DNA from: Algoriphagus boseongensis | Lineage (GTDB): Bacteria; Bacteroidota; Bacteroidia; Cytophagales; Cyclobacteriaceae | Length of the DNA: 64,000 nucleotides | NCBI RefSeq assembly: GCF_004362805.1 | Contig: NZ_SNYF01000007.1 | Span: 434,001 to 498,000 of the forward strand | Reading direction: 5' to 3' | Part shown: one piece after another, positions 53,253-61,719 of the stretch | How positions within the stretch are numbered: position 1 is the stretch's first letter | Layout: the number at the start of each line of letters is the position of its first letter | The notes under the pieces: model-generated | Database searches by the model: none | What the model was told of the DNA's origin: nothing | Seen by the model: only the letters and a program-made list of their open reading frames with translations | Made by a program: the position numbers and the translations under genes

Positions 53253-54395
53253 TTATCTCCAAGCGGAACCAAAAACGATGTAGTACCCAAAATTGTCATT
53301 GGAAAAGGCAATATCCAACCCCATGCGGATTTTGAATGCCCTTGCTACTAAGTAGCGAACACCTGCTCCGTAGTTGTAAATCCATGGAGAATCTGCAAAG
53401 GTGGATCGTGGGGAGACTGCTTTTCCCGTGCCTGCAAAGGCTATCCCGCTCCATCTCAAGCTGAAATCATACCGCTGCTCTGTCTCCACCAAATAGGTGG
53501 AAGTTCCTTGATAGCGACCTGCAGGGACGCCTCTCAGATTGATGGATGATTCTAAGAAAAAAGGTACATCTCCAAATTGCTGCTTGGTCTCTGCCCTAAA
53601 CCCACTGATCCATTTCTTCTGAAGTTGGAAATACTGAAGGATATAGGCTTTGAAAGCCTGGTTGGTATAGTCTGAACCAGTCCAATCTGCATTAACATTG
53701 AAATTAGCCTGAAAATAAGTTCCTTTATCTGGGGTGAAGATATTATCCCGCTTATCAAGCTGAAGGATAATTCCTGGGGTGCTTTGCCGGGTTTTTAACG
53801 ATCCCTCTTCGATAAAGTCAGGGAGGCTTTCACCAGAGGCAAGAAACTCAGGAATCACCTCTGTATTCAAATAAAGGTATTGCATACCAGCGTAAAAATC
53901 CGATTTCCCGATCCTCTTGATAAGTTTTCCATAGATCGGAAGGGTTTTGAATTTAAAAGCAAATTCCGTTTCTCCCAGAATAGGCAGATCACGATATAAG
54001 TTCATGTTGATCGTGCCATAGCCTGCAAACACGGTATACCGTAGATAGTGTTTGGTTACAGTCCCCGCTCGAAATCCACCCACAAACCAGGATTTGTTGG
54101 CCGTATACATCCCCGCTACGGCAGTTAAGGTGGGAGGAGTGTATCGATCTGGAAAGGGATGTTTATTGGGTTGAATGAATAGTGGAGCGATCAACATTCC
54201 TATCCCTCCTAAAGCGGGTTCGGTGATCAGTTGTGGCACTGGGATAAAACCATTGGCATCCAAAAGAAAGGAGCTGAAGTCAAACTTCCCATCCAAAGTG
54301 TCCTTGAGACTAGGTCTAGACTTTGTCTTGACTTCTTGAGCAAGAGTTAGGGTACCGAGTAGGAGTCCAAAGAGCGTAATAATCCAGGATTTCAT
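53253..54395 (-). CDS. BamA/D15-like outer-membrane beta-barrel protein
   Basis: 380 residues from the ATG at 54395, where a signal peptide begins (MKSWIITLFGLLLGTLTLAQ). Upstream in-frame sequence is not signal-like. The C-terminal barrel resembles the surface antigen D15 domain: QLDKRDNIFTPDKGTYFQAN is the conserved D-x-R...P-x-G-x-Y strand, followed by RGVPAGRYQG, the family's RG turn, and it ends FGYYIVFGSAWR. No POTRA domains are present, so it is a short D15-type protein rather than BamA itself. Function unknown. Confidence 0.85.
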   Translation of the reverse strand: MKSWIITLFGLLLGTLTLAQEVKTKSRPSLKDTLDGKFDFSSFLLDANGFIPVPQLITEPALGGIGMLIAPLFIQPNKHPFPDRYTPPTLTAVAGMYTANKSWFVGGFRAGTVTKHYLRYTVFAGYGTINMNLYRDLPILGETEFAFKFKTLPIYGKLIKRIGKSDFYAGMQYLYLNTEVIPEFLASGESLPDFIEEGSLKTRQSTPGIILQLDKRDNIFTPDKGTYFQANFNVNADWTGSDYTNQAFKAYILQYFQLQKKWISGFRAETKQQFGDVPFFLESSINLRGVPAGRYQGTSTYLVETEQRYDFSLRWSGIAFAGTGKAVSPRSTFADSPWIYNYGAGVRYLVARAFKIRMGLDIAFSNDNFGYYIVFGSAWR

Positions 54396-54566
54396 GGGAA
54401 TGGGATGAAGGAGGATTTGGGTAAGGAGGCTCAAAAAATTAGTCTTTTTCACTTTTTTGGGGTTAAATGGGCAAAAATCAGAGCCTAGCCTAAAGATGGA
54501 AAGAATCACGTTTGCCAAGTTTAAGGTAATTCTTTAGCGTTTGACTTCCAATAGGGGATGTGGCCT

Positions 54567-55319
54567 TTAGTCCATGGTTTTCATGACTTTGGTTTTCTTT
54601 TTCAGTTTCCTTGCTAAATCAATGGAGTGGTCCAGAGATTCCCCTTGATCATAGGTACTATGGGACAGGATAATCCAACTCGGATTGGGATATTTTTCTT
54701 TAACATTCTGAAGAGTCGCCCAATAGTCCAAAGGATTTGCATCCCCCATGTACCCCAGATTTTTAGCGTCAGTTCCTTTGATCAGACAGCCTCCATAGAG
54801 AATTTTTTCCTCGCCAAACCACAAGACGAGATTGTCCTTGGTGTGCCCTTCTCCTGGGTAAAAAGTTTCGAAGGCATAACTACCTACTTGAAATACGGTG
54901 TCCTGACGGATCATATGCTCGGCTCTTTTTTGTCCATTTTGCTTACTCAATTGATCAGTGAGTTCGGTTGTATAAGTTTGTATTCCCTGTTGGCGGTAGT
55001 ATTCCAGTCCTGCCGTGCGGTCGCTATGCCAATGCGTGGCAATGCAAAGTTTGACTTTCTGCTGATGCTTGGTCCAGATGCTATCTAGCAGGGGTTGAAA
55101 TTGCGTGGTGTCCCAAGGGGTATCCAGGAGTACTGCCCCTTCCTCAGTCAGAAGGTAGAGACCATGGGCTGGAATAGCATTGCCCTCATAGGTGCTGTAG
55201 GTGGTATATAGGTAGAAATCCCCTTGTAACTGAGTGATTTTTAGCTTCTCCTCCTGAGCTTGGAGAAAAAAAGAATTCCCTAGGAAAAGTAAAAAGAAGG
55301 CAGAGCAAAAGGTTCGCAT
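54567..55319 (-). CDS. Subclass B1 metallo-beta-lactamase
   Basis: 250 residues from the ATG at 55319, with a signal peptide (MRTFCSAFFLLFLGNSFFLQ). All subclass B1 zinc ligands are present: H96, H98 and D100 in THWHSDRTAG, H159 in GEGHTKDN, C178 in YGGCLIK, H220 in LSHS. K181, at the B1 substrate-lysine position, is also there. The protein would hydrolyse beta-lactams in the periplasm, including carbapenems if typical. It resembles chromosomal enzymes of Flavobacteria-type Bacteroidota (BlaB/IND style) rather than acquired VIM/NDM types, judged from the DR motif. No mobile element is nearby. Confidence 0.9.
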   Translation of the reverse strand: MRTFCSAFFLLFLGNSFFLQAQEEKLKITQLQGDFYLYTTYSTYEGNAIPAHGLYLLTEEGAVLLDTPWDTTQFQPLLDSIWTKHQQKVKLCIATHWHSDRTAGLEYYRQQGIQTYTTELTDQLSKQNGQKRAEHMIRQDTVFQVGSYAFETFYPGEGHTKDNLVLWFGEEKILYGGCLIKGTDAKNLGYMGDANPLDYWATLQNVKEKYPNPSWIILSHSTYDQGESLDHSIDLARKLKKKTKVMKTMD

Positions 55320-55418
55320 CGGTTCAGGTAAGTGGGTAAAGAAGGACAAAGACTGGACGAAATTCGATAAGAAAATGCTTCCAGACCTAATTTCGGAAGA
55401 AAAATAAGCAGATAGGTT

Positions 55419-56201
55419 TCATTGGTTAGTTCCGCCCTTACACTTTTCACTTAAAAGCTGAAAGGGAGCTTCCATCAATTGATGGATTGTTGCCAAATGC
55501 TGCTTTTCCCTTTCTGCCATAGTTAGGTTAAATAGAATTACCTGCTGAAATTTTCGGTAATGGACGTTGTTTTTATCCTTAGTCCAATCCACATTCGGAA
55601 GAGTTGCGATAAGCTCTGAGCCCAATTGTTTTTGGACATAATCGTATTCCTGAAGGCCTCCAAAGTCCGGGGAATCATTGAGCATTTTAAATATTTCCTG
55701 AATTACCTCGTCACGGTTTTGTTTGAGTTGCACCTGTTTGTTTTCCTGTTCAGCATAGAATTGAATGAGGCTGTTTTTTATCTCGATATCCTGTAGGAGC
55801 TTCAGATTTCCGGAAGAAATAAGATCCTTATAGGTAGCATTTCTGGGTACATAAGCCTCACCACGAATGGCTAGCAAGAATTTATTCAAGAGATTTGTTT
55901 TGTCCTGAGTTCCTGCATCCAACTCCTGTAAAAGTTCTCTGCTAGTAGCTATTCGTTCATTCGCAAGCTGAATTCTTTCATCAATCAGCTGCTGATCCAG
56001 TTTAAAATCATCCAATATTCTGCAATAATAGGCCAGCTCTGCAGCCTCACTTTTCTTCTGATCATTCCAGGTATTCACCTGCAAGGCCAGAAGAATACCA
56101 ATCATTACCAGGGCGATTTCGCCTAAAGCATAGGCGAGGTATCGGGTTATTTTATTTTGAACGAGCACTTGTTGGCGTATTTTTCTAAAAAAATGAATCA
56201 T
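55419..56201 (-). CDS. DUF6090 family membrane protein
   Basis: 260 residues. A short amphipathic start (MIHFFRKIRQQVLVQNK) and one helix (YALGEIALVMIGILLALQVN) are followed by WNDQKK and a long alpha-helical region with coiled-coil character. This is the conserved arrangement of DUF6090 proteins of Bacteroidota. Their function is unknown. It stands between the metallo-beta-lactamase and DUF4188 genes on the same strand with gaps of about 100 bases each. Confidence 0.85.
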   Translation of the reverse strand: MIHFFRKIRQQVLVQNKITRYLAYALGEIALVMIGILLALQVNTWNDQKKSEAAELAYYCRILDDFKLDQQLIDERIQLANERIATSRELLQELDAGTQDKTNLLNKFLLAIRGEAYVPRNATYKDLISSGNLKLLQDIEIKNSLIQFYAEQENKQVQLKQNRDEVIQEIFKMLNDSPDFGGLQEYDYVQKQLGSELIATLPNVDWTKDKNNVHYRKFQQVILFNLTMAEREKQHLATIHQLMEAPFQLLSEKCKGGTNQ

Positions 56202-56304
56202 TGCCTAGAATAAGGTAGGTAGAATTTGACTTTTCTGAAGATAGACCTTTGGGCTATGACTTGCAACTAGTAGCCTAATCTGTTAAAATTTAAAAGCTGG
56301 GTGT

Positions 56305-56781
56305 TTAAACTTGGGCTGAAATCCTTTCTGCGGCAGTTTCTCTTTTTCCAGAGACAGGAATTAATTCGCCTATTTTTCCAAGTCCATAAATGGGCATATT
56401 GTTGTAGATGCACTCATAATCTCCCGCTTTGACCTTGTAGGTTTCGTGCCAAATGCCCACATCACCATTGCTTTTGATCTTCTTATTGAATTCTCTCCAG
56501 GCAGGATAATGCAAACCATCCCTATCCTTGGCGTAGGCCTCCAAATGCTCGAAAGACCTCCAATATTGAACCATGACTGGTGATAATCCACCAGCAGATT
56601 GGACTCCCAAAAAACCACTTTCAGGCTTTTTTGAAAGTTCTTCCAGCATCTTTGGCATGGCCATAGCCACTGGAAGCCATTTATGAAACTTCCAAAATCG
56701 GTTGATCCGCATACCGATAATGAATACCACAAAATCCCCTTCGATTTTTGCAGTCATCCGTTGATTGATTGTTCTAGCCAT
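56305..56781 (-). CDS. DUF4188 family protein (monooxygenase-like fold)
   Basis: 158 residues. The FVVFIIGMRINRFWKFHKWL start, the LGVQSAGG and YWRSFEHLEAYAKDRDGLHYPAW stretch and WHETY are typical of DUF4188, an alpha-beta barrel family related to antibiotic monooxygenase-like proteins. No cofactor motif is visible. It begins 19 bases after the membrane gene at 56801-57538 on the same strand, so the two may be co-transcribed. Confidence 0.88.
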   Translation of the reverse strand: MARTINQRMTAKIEGDFVVFIIGMRINRFWKFHKWLPVAMAMPKMLEELSKKPESGFLGVQSAGGLSPVMVQYWRSFEHLEAYAKDRDGLHYPAWREFNKKIKSNGDVGIWHETYKVKAGDYECIYNNMPIYGLGKIGELIPVSGKRETAAERISAQV

Positions 56782-56800
56782 GGTCAGGATTTGTTAAATA

Positions 56801-57538
56801 TTAGTACAAAAGGTCTGCATACCCTTGAGCGAAGTTTTGCCAAAACTCACTGTAGCAATACTGCCAAAGAATAGCTCCGACCAAAAAGAAGGTAAATACG
56901 ATGAGATAAGGTTTGGAATCCTTTTTTCTCGCGAAATCATATCCGATAAACACTCCTGCAATCAACAAATCCAGTACATCAGTGATTGTCAGGGCTGAAT
57001 GTAAAGAAAGATCAAAAGTAGCCATCAATCCTCGACCTACTCCAGGGCCAATAGCCAAAAGGCCTGTGGCGATCATGTACCGCATATGTGATCCGGAATT
57101 TTTTCGATAGGCCATGGCCAAGGCCCAAAAGATGGCGAAGGTGACAAATCCCCGAATGTCCAAAACCATCACGGCAAGGTTGTCACTAGCCGTAAAGCTC
57201 CCAGGATTTTGACTGATAAAATCCAATCCTCTCCAATACGAGCCTCTTCCGACTAAAAACATGGAAATGATAATCATTGGGCCCAGGATCCAAGAAATTT
57301 TCCCGATGCTTCTGTGAAGTTTTACCTTTTTGAAATTGATCAGCAAGGGTTGAATAACCAAAAGCATCATCCAACCCATCAGCAAAGCTCCATGAATATG
57401 AATGACAGGGGTGGCATTAGTGAAGGTGGGAAACTGACTTAAATAGGGTCGATAAAAGCCCCATTGCACGCCTGCGATAATGAGAATCATAAACACTGAG
57501 GTAAGCCTGTAGGTGTCCTTGGCTTGTAAAGTAATCAT
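56801..57538 (-). CDS. Multi-pass membrane protein with conserved histidines
   Basis: 245 residues with about seven helices. Conserved spots are HIHGALLMGWMMLLVIQP, KVKLHRSIG, GSHMRYMIATG and GPGVGRGLMA. The HxHG...QP...KxKLHRxxG pattern is shared with the divergent gene at 57830-58549, showing they are paralogs. Membrane-embedded paired histidines make heme or metal binding possible, but this is inference. It is probably co-transcribed with the DUF4188 gene. Confidence 0.75.
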   Translation of the reverse strand: MITLQAKDTYRLTSVFMILIIAGVQWGFYRPYLSQFPTFTNATPVIHIHGALLMGWMMLLVIQPLLINFKKVKLHRSIGKISWILGPMIIISMFLVGRGSYWRGLDFISQNPGSFTASDNLAVMVLDIRGFVTFAIFWALAMAYRKNSGSHMRYMIATGLLAIGPGVGRGLMATFDLSLHSALTITDVLDLLIAGVFIGYDFARKKDSKPYLIVFTFFLVGAILWQYCYSEFWQNFAQGYADLLY

Positions 57539-57829
57539 GGCTGGGGTTGTTTGGTATAGGTCTAATCTATTGATTTTCTTTCGTTTGTTAAATAGTTTGA
57601 CCCGATTAATTGCTGGCCCAGATTACCTCCCTTACTATGTTTTTCAAAAACCATAAAGAATTCAAATTCTGATTCAGGGTTAACTATTCTCTTTTAAATC
57701 ATCTAGGTTGATGTTCAAAACTGAATAACCGATGCAATTCCCCAATCTTAAAAGGTAAAAGCTAAGAGGATTCTTTTTCTTATATTGATTCAATTAACTT
57801 GTTTTTCAAGGACTTAATAACAGCTCTAA

Positions 57830-58549
57830 ATGATATTAGCTGACTTTAAAAATGCCCATAAATGGCTTATTATCCCTTTAGTGGTTGCATTGATCGGATT
57901 TTCCAGAGGTTACTTTTTTCGCTTAGATGAAGCTACTTGGCATCAGCACATGCATGGGCTATCTGCCATTTTATGGTATTGTATGGTAATCATTCAGCCT
58001 TATTTGATTACCAGAGGCAAAGTGAAGCTGCATAGGAACTATGGGGCTCTATCTTTATTTCTGGCAGGAGGGGTGACCTTTTCAGCGCTCACCATCATTC
58101 CACAAAATCTTAAAGCCATTTCTACCCTGGAACCCAATCCAATCGTTGATTCAGACTTTTTTTATGGGGTATCTTTTACGGATATCATCACCATTATTGG
58201 CTTTGCGGCGAGTGTATTGATTGCTATAAGCAAGGCGAAAAACCTGGAAGATCATGCGATGTGGATGATTTCCACTGTATTTTGGGCTTTGATGCCTGCC
58301 TTTGGGAGAATGCTGATGATTCCAAATATGGTGTTCTTTGGCTCAGCTCCTTATGATTTTATTGATGTGCTCTTTTTCTCCACCATATTTTGTGTGCTTC
58401 CTATCCTTATTATTTGCTGGAAGTTAAAGCGTTGGCATCCGGCATTGCTTTTAGTGGCAGGGGCAAATCTACTATACCTATTTATCCGGCCTATAGGAAG
58501 CAATGAAGTTTGGAGAGCGATTGCGGATGAACTGTTTAAGTATTCTTAA
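57830..58549 (+). CDS. Multi-pass membrane protein, paralog of the divergent neighbour
   Basis: 239 residues, about seven helices. HQHMHGLSAILWYCMVIIQP, GKVKLHRNYG, LEDHAMWMIS and MPAFGRMLMI align with the corresponding positions of the 245-residue protein across the divergent 291-base intergenic region. Overall identity is low, so the duplication is old. No function is known. It ends 19 bases before the convergent DUF1569 gene's end. Confidence 0.75.
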   Translation: MILADFKNAHKWLIIPLVVALIGFSRGYFFRLDEATWHQHMHGLSAILWYCMVIIQPYLITRGKVKLHRNYGALSLFLAGGVTFSALTIIPQNLKAISTLEPNPIVDSDFFYGVSFTDIITIIGFAASVLIAISKAKNLEDHAMWMISTVFWALMPAFGRMLMIPNMVFFGSAPYDFIDVLFFSTIFCVLPILIICWKLKRWHPALLLVAGANLLYLFIRPIGSNEVWRAIADELFKYS

Positions 58550-58567
58550 GCTAGTTTTTGTCCTTAC

Positions 58568-59017
58568 TTAGCTACCAAACTGTTTTAGGTGATGATCAAG
58601 ATGTTTATAGATTAACCTGGCCCAATCTTTCTGATTCAGTTTTCCGAATAAGGGATGTGGAGCCAATCCCCCTTTTTTCCTGGCTTTTTCGATATAAGTC
58701 AGCAATTCATTTTTCTCGGATTCAATATCCTCTAAGGGATAATTATTGGCCAAAACATCCATTTCCTTGGGTGTATTTGCTCCCTTAGGCCAGGGGAGAT
58801 TCGAAAAGATCAACCATTGGATTAATTTGGTTCGCATCAAAGCTGGACCCTGAATTTGGGCTGGAACCTCCCCAAGTCCCAATTTGAGTTGCATTTGGCA
58901 ATGAACCAGCATCTGTTGGACATTCATTTTACCCCATTGTTTGGGACTTGATGAAGAAATAGCCAAAATCCTAAGTCTGATTTCTTCATAATCAGCATCG
59001 TTTTGAATGTTTTTCAT
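58568..59017 (-). CDS. DUF1569 (DinB-like fold) protein
   Basis: 149 residues. The NVQQMLVHCQMQL and HPLFGKLNQKDWARLIYKHL motifs, with the ending DHHLKQFG, are those of DUF1569, a DinB/YfiT-like four-helix family. His residues at the expected metal positions (VHC, YKHLDHH) are present. The metal and reaction are unknown. It is transcribed alone. Confidence 0.88.
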   Translation of the reverse strand: MKNIQNDADYEEIRLRILAISSSSPKQWGKMNVQQMLVHCQMQLKLGLGEVPAQIQGPALMRTKLIQWLIFSNLPWPKGANTPKEMDVLANNYPLEDIESEKNELLTYIEKARKKGGLAPHPLFGKLNQKDWARLIYKHLDHHLKQFGS

Positions 59018-59170
59018 GGGAGGGTCATTTGGTTGCCTTAGGAATTCACGCTCTAGATGAAGTTAGGGTAAAACTTTTCGGTTTATCATTAATCCTTCAT
59101 TTAAATTGCCAAGGTCATCTATTTAAGTTGTTCAATACTTTATCCAAGACTGTTTACCCCATCCTAAGTC

Positions 59171-60694
59171 TCATTCTGCCGGCAAGTAAAGAGTCATCGT
59201 CCCTTTCTTAAACCGTACCTCGTCCAAATGCCCCATTTTTTGTCGGTCTGCGGTGATAAAGTGCATGTGCAGAAAGGTGTTATGATGGGTGAAAATGGTT
59301 TTGTGCTCAGTTGAGAAAAAGCCTAGAATGTCTCCTTGTTCGTTTTCCAGTGGGTAATTTACTTGACCCTGATGGGCTTCGGCTGGGGAACTGACCTTTG
59401 CTCCCTCAGGTAAATTGACCACATGGATAATTGCCTTTTCTACTGTCCCGTTGAGTTTGAATAGAAAAGGCCTTGGGGAGTTTTTGGTGATTTTATCCAG
59501 GTAGCTTTCCAAGTCTTTTATGGTCTCAATGCTGTCGGGCAAGGATTGGGGTTTCCATTTTGAAATGTTTGCATACCCAAAAAATGGAGCTTTGATCTGG
59601 AAGGTTTGTTCCACCTTCATTGTTGAGTCTGAGATAACGGTTGATTTGTAGGACTTCCCATCAAGGATCATTATTTCCCCTTTCAAGTAATCCACAGGAC
59701 CTAGCCCATATAAATGGGTTTTGTTCTTCAGGGTGTCCAAATCAATATTTCCAAAAAGCTCTCCCTTCCACATCACATTTTTCATTTCTCCGATAAGGGT
59801 TACTTGGTTATCAGCCTTTTTGGATCTGGCATTCACCAGTTCCAAATACTTGGCTGCATACCTTTTCCCCATAGTTCTTTGGGATTCGGAATCAAAATGC
59901 ACCTTATCTCCCTTGTGCTTTAGGTCTTGGGTTTCTACCAATGCCAAATTAGAATCTCGATCCACCACTTGATGGATAATTGAATTGATTGCCTTCCAGT
60001 TATTTCGGGATTCTTCAGGTTCTGAAAAACTGCCCAGTTCTCCCAAAACGATGGGAAGTGTCTCATTCTGAACAATGCCTCTAAACTCAGCCAATAAGGA
60101 GTCTAGCCTTTGCTCAAAAAAGGGGATCAAATCAGCCTTTGCATTGCTCTCTCCTTGATGCCAGAGGATTCCTTTGATGGTTCCATACTCTTTTGCTAAG
60201 GCGACTTTTTCTTTGAAATTATCCAATAGGGTCACCCCTCGGTAGGTCTCATTGCTTAGCCATTGTTCGGTAGAACTCCCACCCACAGCGCAGGGTATAA
60301 TGGCGATGGATACCCCTTCAGGTAAAGAATCTAGCAGCGTTCTAGCAAAGGACAATCCACAGTCCAAGCCGGTCAGGTTAGGCTCGTAAAAATGAAGGGG
60401 CTCTTTGGCATATACCCATGTATTGTTCTGATCTATGGTCAAAATTCTGGGATTCGGAATAGTATCTAAAGGCTCCACAAATCCCCTTCCCGCCATATTA
60501 GACTGACCCGCCATGAAGAAGATAAAGAGGCTTTCCGGATTGGGAAGCTTTTCTACCACCTCCTTGGTTTTGGGGAAATTAATCCTCCAATCTTGAGCTT
60601 GATTATCTTGCCCATAAAGGCTGGAGGATAAAACCAACAAGAATCCAATCCCTAAAATGAGGAAGATTATTCTTGCATATAAAGGGCTTTTCAT
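59171..60694 (-). CDS. Fusion: SGNH/sialate-O-acetylesterase-like domain plus acetolactate-decarboxylase-like domain
   Basis: 507 residues with an N-terminal membrane/signal segment. Residues about 55-290 are an SGNH esterase of the SASA/CE6 type: nucleophile S65 in AGQSNMAG, WHQGESN (H179) and the DKVH dyad (D263, H266). Residues about 300-507 look like alpha-acetolactate decarboxylase: KGELFGNIDLDTL, YGLGPVDYLKGE, the P-F-x-Y strand, and a metal site HMH (H476, H478) plus H489 in FLHMHFITADRQKMGH. The esterase would deacetylate a sugar. The second domain normally binds zinc and decarboxylates acetolactate; here it is presumably extracytoplasmic. The fusion looks genuine, with no frameshift. 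It is unusual and of unknown purpose. Confidence 0.82.
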   Translation of the reverse strand: MKSPLYARIIFLILGIGFLLVLSSSLYGQDNQAQDWRINFPKTKEVVEKLPNPESLFIFFMAGQSNMAGRGFVEPLDTIPNPRILTIDQNNTWVYAKEPLHFYEPNLTGLDCGLSFARTLLDSLPEGVSIAIIPCAVGGSSTEQWLSNETYRGVTLLDNFKEKVALAKEYGTIKGILWHQGESNAKADLIPFFEQRLDSLLAEFRGIVQNETLPIVLGELGSFSEPEESRNNWKAINSIIHQVVDRDSNLALVETQDLKHKGDKVHFDSESQRTMGKRYAAKYLELVNARSKKADNQVTLIGEMKNVMWKGELFGNIDLDTLKNKTHLYGLGPVDYLKGEIMILDGKSYKSTVISDSTMKVEQTFQIKAPFFGYANISKWKPQSLPDSIETIKDLESYLDKITKNSPRPFLFKLNGTVEKAIIHVVNLPEGAKVSSPAEAHQGQVNYPLENEQGDILGFFSTEHKTIFTHHNTFLHMHFITADRQKMGHLDEVRFKKGTMTLYLPAE

Positions 60695-60955
60695 GGATGA
60701 TTTTGCTTTTATGGAGAGTTCTTTTGTCTTGAGTTAATCAATTCTTTTTCAATATCCATCCTCAGCTTTTTAGCCCCAAAAAATCCTTGAATTTTCTGTT
60801 TAAATGCGTGTCGAATAAACAACTTCCTAAAGACTCAAAGATCAGATTTAGATAAATCCCGATTTAATCCAATCAAGAGATATTTTATATTAGTGATGGC
60901 TTTGAAATATTTTTCCTATATTCTTACAAATAAATTATCACCAATAATGTTCGCT

Positions 60956-61441
60956 ATGAAAAACAACAGCTTTTTATTCACATTTCTGATCCTCATGCTT
61001 TTGGGATTAGGACCTGCTTTTGGTCAGGGAGCTAAGGATATTACCATTAATTTTAGAATCAATGCCGAGGCAATTTTCAATGGAGGGGATGTAGCCGAAA
61101 ACACTAGCCTTTCCGATGACAACGGTGGTTCAAGTGAAAGTGGAAATCCGGTTGATTTTGAGTCAAGAGCCTTCGCTTCCAAATTTATCAATTGGGAAAT
61201 TTTCGACGTAGGTCCTAATCCAGATGGCTATCAGATTAAATTTTTGGATTTCCCTTGGACTGGAGATGTTACAGCTTTTGCACAGAATCCAATCCCTGGA
61301 GGAGGAAGGAAAGCCAAAGTAAAAGTAGAGGATAATACTGCCGGTGGAAATGTGAAATATACCATTCGCTTTACCATCAGATCTAATGCAACAGGAGAGA
61401 CTTTCACCTATCAGCTCGACCCTAAAATCAGAATTATCTAA
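60956..61441 (+). CDS. Small secreted protein of unknown function
   Basis: 161 residues from the ATG at 60956, where the signal peptide begins (MKNNSFLFTFLILMLLGLGP then AFGQ). An in-frame GTG at 60893 would add an implausible N-terminus. The mature part is beta-rich and acidic with Gly/Ser loops (NTSLSDDNGGSSESGNP) and no Cys. I recognise no family. It lies about 280 bases upstream of the adenylate cyclase on the same strand. Confidence 0.65.
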   Translation: MKNNSFLFTFLILMLLGLGPAFGQGAKDITINFRINAEAIFNGGDVAENTSLSDDNGGSSESGNPVDFESRAFASKFINWEIFDVGPNPDGYQIKFLDFPWTGDVTAFAQNPIPGGGRKAKVKVEDNTAGGNVKYTIRFTIRSNATGETFTYQLDPKIRII

Positions 61442-61578
61442 GCGAATAAGGTATCCTTTGATCCTGTCGATGTATTCTAAATTCAGTCTATTTTAAAATC
61501 AAAAGGGAATCTGATTTTTTGACTCGGGAAAGGCGGGAAAGATCCCTCCATCAAATCAATGTAGATCCAAATCAAATA

Positions 61579-61622
61579 AATCCTAGGGAATTGGAAGCAA
61601 TAGCTTATTTTTCCCTAGGATT
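61579..61622 (+). promoter_or_regulatory. 12-base perfect hairpin in the adenylate cyclase leader
   Basis: AATCCTAGGGAA (61579-61590) and TTCCCTAGGATT (61611-61622) are perfectly complementary across a 20-base loop. It is roughly 100 bases before the likely TTG start of the cyclase and is followed by an AT-rich stretch. It could be an attenuator or a protein-binding dyad. Confidence 0.5.
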
Positions 61623-61719
61623 ATTTATTCAAATTTTCAGTCTATTCAGGAGCAAAGAGCAAAAAATACTTTATAGATTTAAAAATAAGACATATCCAAA
61701 CGTCCTAATTAGCTCACAG

